A DNA stretch of 7,495 nt from an uncultured Succinivibrio sp. GTDB taxonomy: Bacteria > Pseudomonadota > Gammaproteobacteria > Enterobacterales > Succinivibrionaceae. Shown here in pieces: positions 5,591 through 7,495 of this stretch. The notes below the pieces were generated by a model. That model searched no databases. It was not told the origin of the DNA and was given only the letters and a program-made list of their open reading frames with translations. The DNA lies in NCBI GenBank assembly GCA_900754255.1, contig CAAECI010000131.1, positions 1 through 7,495 of the forward strand, given 5' to 3'. The position numbers and the translations under genes are program-made. Within the stretch, counting starts at the first letter, position 1. Each line of letters opens with the position of its first letter.

Positions 5591-7261
5591 ATGTTTTCAT
5601 CCCAAGTTCCGACCTCGTTTGCAAATGAAATATCTAATTCCAATTTCCTGTGGCCGTTAGTTGCCTTATTGATGCTACTTGCATGCACTATAGTGCTGTG
5701 GTTTTTTATAAGCACGCTTAAGAAAAATGCGGCACTTAGGGAAAATGCGGCGGCACTTGAGAGTGAGAATCGTAATTTGCTTGAGAGCTTGCAGCTTGAG
5801 CGGGAAAGGGGGGATAAGTTTGTAGCCGAGCTTGAGGAGCAGCGCCGTGAGCACATATTGAATCGTGAAAAGATCTCCGCCCTTGATCTTGAGAATGAAA
5901 GACTGCACGACGACTGCCTGTCGTATGAAGGGGAGAACAATACCCTGCATCGTCAGAATGCGGATTTAAAGGATGATTTAACTCGTGCGCAAAGCGAGCT
6001 TAAAAATATCAGCTCCTTGCGGGAGGAAGAAAGCGCAGCCTTTGCTCAGCGTGAAAAAGAGCTCAGGGAGACCTTCTTGGAAAAAGAAAAAAATCTGCAG
6101 GATGGCTTTGCGCATCAGCAACACGAGCTGGAGGCAAGACTTTGTGCTTTGGGCGAAAAGATGCTTAAGGAGCGAGCGGCGGAGCTCAAGACGGTGTCAA
6201 ACGAGCAGTTTAAAAATACTGTCGATCCTTTAAAGGAGGAGTTGCTGAGGTTCAGAGAGTTGATCGATAAGGCGCGTAGGGAAAATTATACTCAGGCCGG
6301 ACGTTTGTCTGAGGAATTGAAGCAAATGCAGCTGGCACAGCAGACCTTGTCCAAGCAGGCCCTCGATCTTACGGAGGCCCTGAAATCGGGAGGAAAAGCT
6401 CAGGGTATGTGGGGAGAGCTACAATTGGAGCGTGTATTGGATTCATCGGGGCTTACGAAGGGTGTGGAGTATGAACGGGAGGTGGCCGGAAACAGAGCCA
6501 TGGGCGAAAGGGGACGCCCCGATGCCGTAATTCGCTTGCCGGAAAACCGGTGTATCATCATCGATGCCAAATGCTCGCTTACTGCTTATACGGAGTATAA
6601 CTGTGCCGATTCTAAGAGCGAGAAAGAAAGGGCGCTTTGTGCACATGCCCAATCCGTAAAGGATCATATAGACGCACTTGCCGGGCGTGCTTATCAAAAT
6701 TATCAATCCTTAAACAGCCCGTCCTTCGTGTTTATGTTTGTGCCCTTGGATGGCGCTCTGCAGGCTGCTTGTTTGTATGATCACGCCCTTTATGCCTATG
6801 CCGAGCAAAAGAACATTTATTTGGTCTCGCCTTCGAGCCTCATTCCTTCATTAAAGGTGGTTTCCAATCTATGGGTGCTGGCAAGACAAAACGAGCACAT
6901 TCGTACTTTGGCCTTGGATGCCCAAAAGATAGCGGATAAATTTGATTTGGTGCGTAAAGCTTATGACGATGTCATAAAGCGAAAGGATTCCTTTGAAGAG
7001 GCTATGGAAACCTTCGGAAACAGGTTATTAAGCGGACGCGGCAATTTAGGATCCATGCTTACACGTTTTGCCTCGCGTTCTCCGAAGGTATTGGCCGAGC
7101 TTGACGGCAAGACTATTGATGGGGAAACGCTGAGATCGGACACTGATGATGAGGTTAAGCCTTTACTTGAGAATGCTTGTGAAGAAGAAACAGCAGGAAC
7201 CGCATGTGTCGCAAATGAAGGGGGATCCGTAACAGGGGGAGTCGGTGATCGGGGAAATTAG
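5591..7261 (+). CDS. rmuC: DNA recombination protein RmuC
   Basis: RmuC limits rearrangement at short inverted repeats in E. coli and is thought to act as a membrane-tethered nuclease-like protein. The protein has 556 residues from ATG 5591, longer than the roughly 475 of E. coli. An N-terminal hydrophobic helix (about 20-42) is followed by a basic stop (KK, 44-45), predicting a single anchor with the rest in the cytoplasm. Residues 45-265 are a long Glu/Lys/Gln/Leu-rich coiled coil. The RmuC domain (about 270-465) carries GMWGELQLERVLDSSGL (272-288), PDAVIRLP (310-317) and IIIDAK (322-327), the PD...D-x-K pattern of the PD-(D/E)XK fold. It continues with SFVFMFVP (378-385), LVSPSSL (411-417) and ARQNEH (431-436). 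The last 50 residues (507-556) are acidic, then Gly-rich, and look disordered. The longer frame from 5516 would add 25 unrelated residues without a ribosome-binding site. It is divergent from galM. No clear intrinsic terminator follows. Confidence 0.93.
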   Translation: MFSSQVPTSFANEISNSNFLWPLVALLMLLACTIVLWFFISTLKKNAALRENAAALESENRNLLESLQLERERGDKFVAELEEQRREHILNREKISALDLENERLHDDCLSYEGENNTLHRQNADLKDDLTRAQSELKNISSLREEESAAFAQREKELRETFLEKEKNLQDGFAHQQHELEARLCALGEKMLKERAAELKTVSNEQFKNTVDPLKEELLRFRELIDKARRENYTQAGRLSEELKQMQLAQQTLSKQALDLTEALKSGGKAQGMWGELQLERVLDSSGLTKGVEYEREVAGNRAMGERGRPDAVIRLPENRCIIIDAKCSLTAYTEYNCADSKSEKERALCAHAQSVKDHIDALAGRAYQNYQSLNSPSFVFMFVPLDGALQAACLYDHALYAYAEQKNIYLVSPSSLIPSLKVVSNLWVLARQNEHIRTLALDAQKIADKFDLVRKAYDDVIKRKDSFEEAMETFGNRLLSGRGNLGSMLTRFASRSPKVLAELDGKTIDGETLRSDTDDEVKPLLENACEEETAGTACVANEGGSVTGGVGDRGN

Positions 7262-7405
7262 CTCAATATCTATATATTTTGCAATATTTCAGGTAAACGA
7301 GACTGCCGACAGGGGCAAACAAAACGGTGGAAGATCGAAAAAAAAACAGGCACACTAACTATACAGCCTGCAGGCTTATGAATGATGTAAAGAGTGGAGT
7401 TGTCT
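7262..7405. other. Spacer between rmuC and the ATPase gene
   Basis: This is a 144-nt non-coding stretch. It starts AT-rich and has a run of nine A (7338-7346). It carries three alternating copies of one 5-bp arm: CAGGC (7347-7351), GCCTG (7366-7370) and CAGGC (7371-7375). TATACA (7360-7365) could be a weak -10 for the next gene, without a convincing -35. No good rmuC terminator was seen. Confidence 0.4.
7365..7376. repeat. 12-bp perfect palindrome before the ATPase gene
   Basis: AGCCTGCAGGCT is a perfect palindrome centred about 35 bp upstream of the ATG at 7406. It directly follows the weak TATACA element, a position where a repressor could act. The function is unknown. Confidence 0.4.
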
Positions 7406-7495
7406 ATGTCATCAAAGGAAGTAGTGCTTACGGGCACGGAGGAATTCTCAGAGCTCATTGAAAGCGGAGCCTACTACGTTGACAAGACCTCCTTT
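7406..7495 (+). CDS. AAA-ATPase-like protein, N-terminal fragment (cut by the window)
   Basis: Only the first 30 codons are present; the frame is still open at the edge. The peptide resembles the N-terminus of the AAA-ATPase-like family (PF09820 type), which usually ends in a PD-(D/E)XK nuclease-like domain (DUF1703 type). The recognisable pattern is a Gly-Thr-Glu-Glu-Phe run (residues 10-14), then LIESGAYYVDKTSF (17-30), whose 'YYVDKT' core is typical. The Walker A motif would lie beyond the window. GGAG (7396-7399) sits 6 nt before ATG 7406, supporting the start. Proteins of this family are often present in many copies in gut anaerobes and their role is not established. Mobile-element association or defence is a guess only. 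Confidence 0.7.
   Translation, partial: MSSKEVVLTGTEEFSELIESGAYYVDKTSF

Noticed and set aside
5374..5628. Plus-strand 84-codon frame in the galM-rmuC region
   Set aside because: No ribosome-binding site, an overlap with the rmuC start, and no recognisable protein features.
5572..5940. Minus-strand 122-codon Ser-rich frame
   Set aside because: It is the antisense shadow of the rmuC coiled coil; the Ser richness comes from reading Glu/Leu codons in reverse.
7270..7458. Minus-strand 62-codon frame over the spacer and ATPase start
   Set aside because: It overlaps the ATPase-like gene, which has a good ribosome-binding site and a recognisable family signature.

Overview
This is a compact stretch of bacterial chromosome that looks like a gammaproteobacterium. 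PdxH (pyridoxamine-phosphate oxidase) keeps almost every motif of the enterobacterial enzyme, and RmuC and acetate kinase also read as proteobacterial. Acetate kinase together with the start of a gut-anaerobe-type 'AAA-ATPase-like' gene at the right edge would fit an anaerobic or fermentative gut/rumen lineage such as the Succinivibrionaceae. That assignment is an inference from protein style and cannot be proven from this window. No RNA gene, CRISPR array, insertion sequence or prophage gene was seen.

Layout. At the left edge, an intrinsic terminator on the minus strand (1-21) closes a two-gene minus-strand unit: pdxH (1787->1146), then a family 2 glycosyltransferase (1110->106, GTG start), 35 nt apart. 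A 232-nt divergent region (1788-2019) carries a 14-bp perfect palindrome, an extended -10-like element and a leader hairpin. Acetate kinase ackA (2020-3243, plus) follows and is closed by a strong intrinsic terminator. No pta lies next to it. Right after that terminator comes an AEC-family permease (3340-4260, plus), whose Shine-Dalgarno begins within a few bases of the terminator's T-run. The permease converges on galM (aldose 1-epimerase, 5326->4292, minus) with a 31-nt gap. That gap holds a hairpin whose T-run serves galM and overlaps the permease stop codon. A second divergent region (5327-5590) separates galM from rmuC (5591-7261, plus), a membrane-anchored coiled-coil protein with a nuclease-like domain. 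After a 144-nt spacer, the window ends 30 codons into an AAA-ATPase-like/PD-(D/E)XK-type gene (7406 to the edge).

How the genes work together. They are mostly independent housekeeping functions: PLP salvage, acetate/ATP metabolism, organic-anion or similar transport, sugar anomer interconversion, and genome maintenance. Each of ackA, galM and rmuC appears to be its own transcription unit. Four starts were set from ribosome-binding sites rather than from the longest open frame: pdxH at 1787, ackA at 2020, the permease at 3340 and rmuC at 5591. I found no convincing novel multi-gene system. The places worth a second look are the intergenic dyads, the ackA/permease junction, the orphan glycosyltransferase behind pdxH, and the truncated ATPase gene at the right edge.
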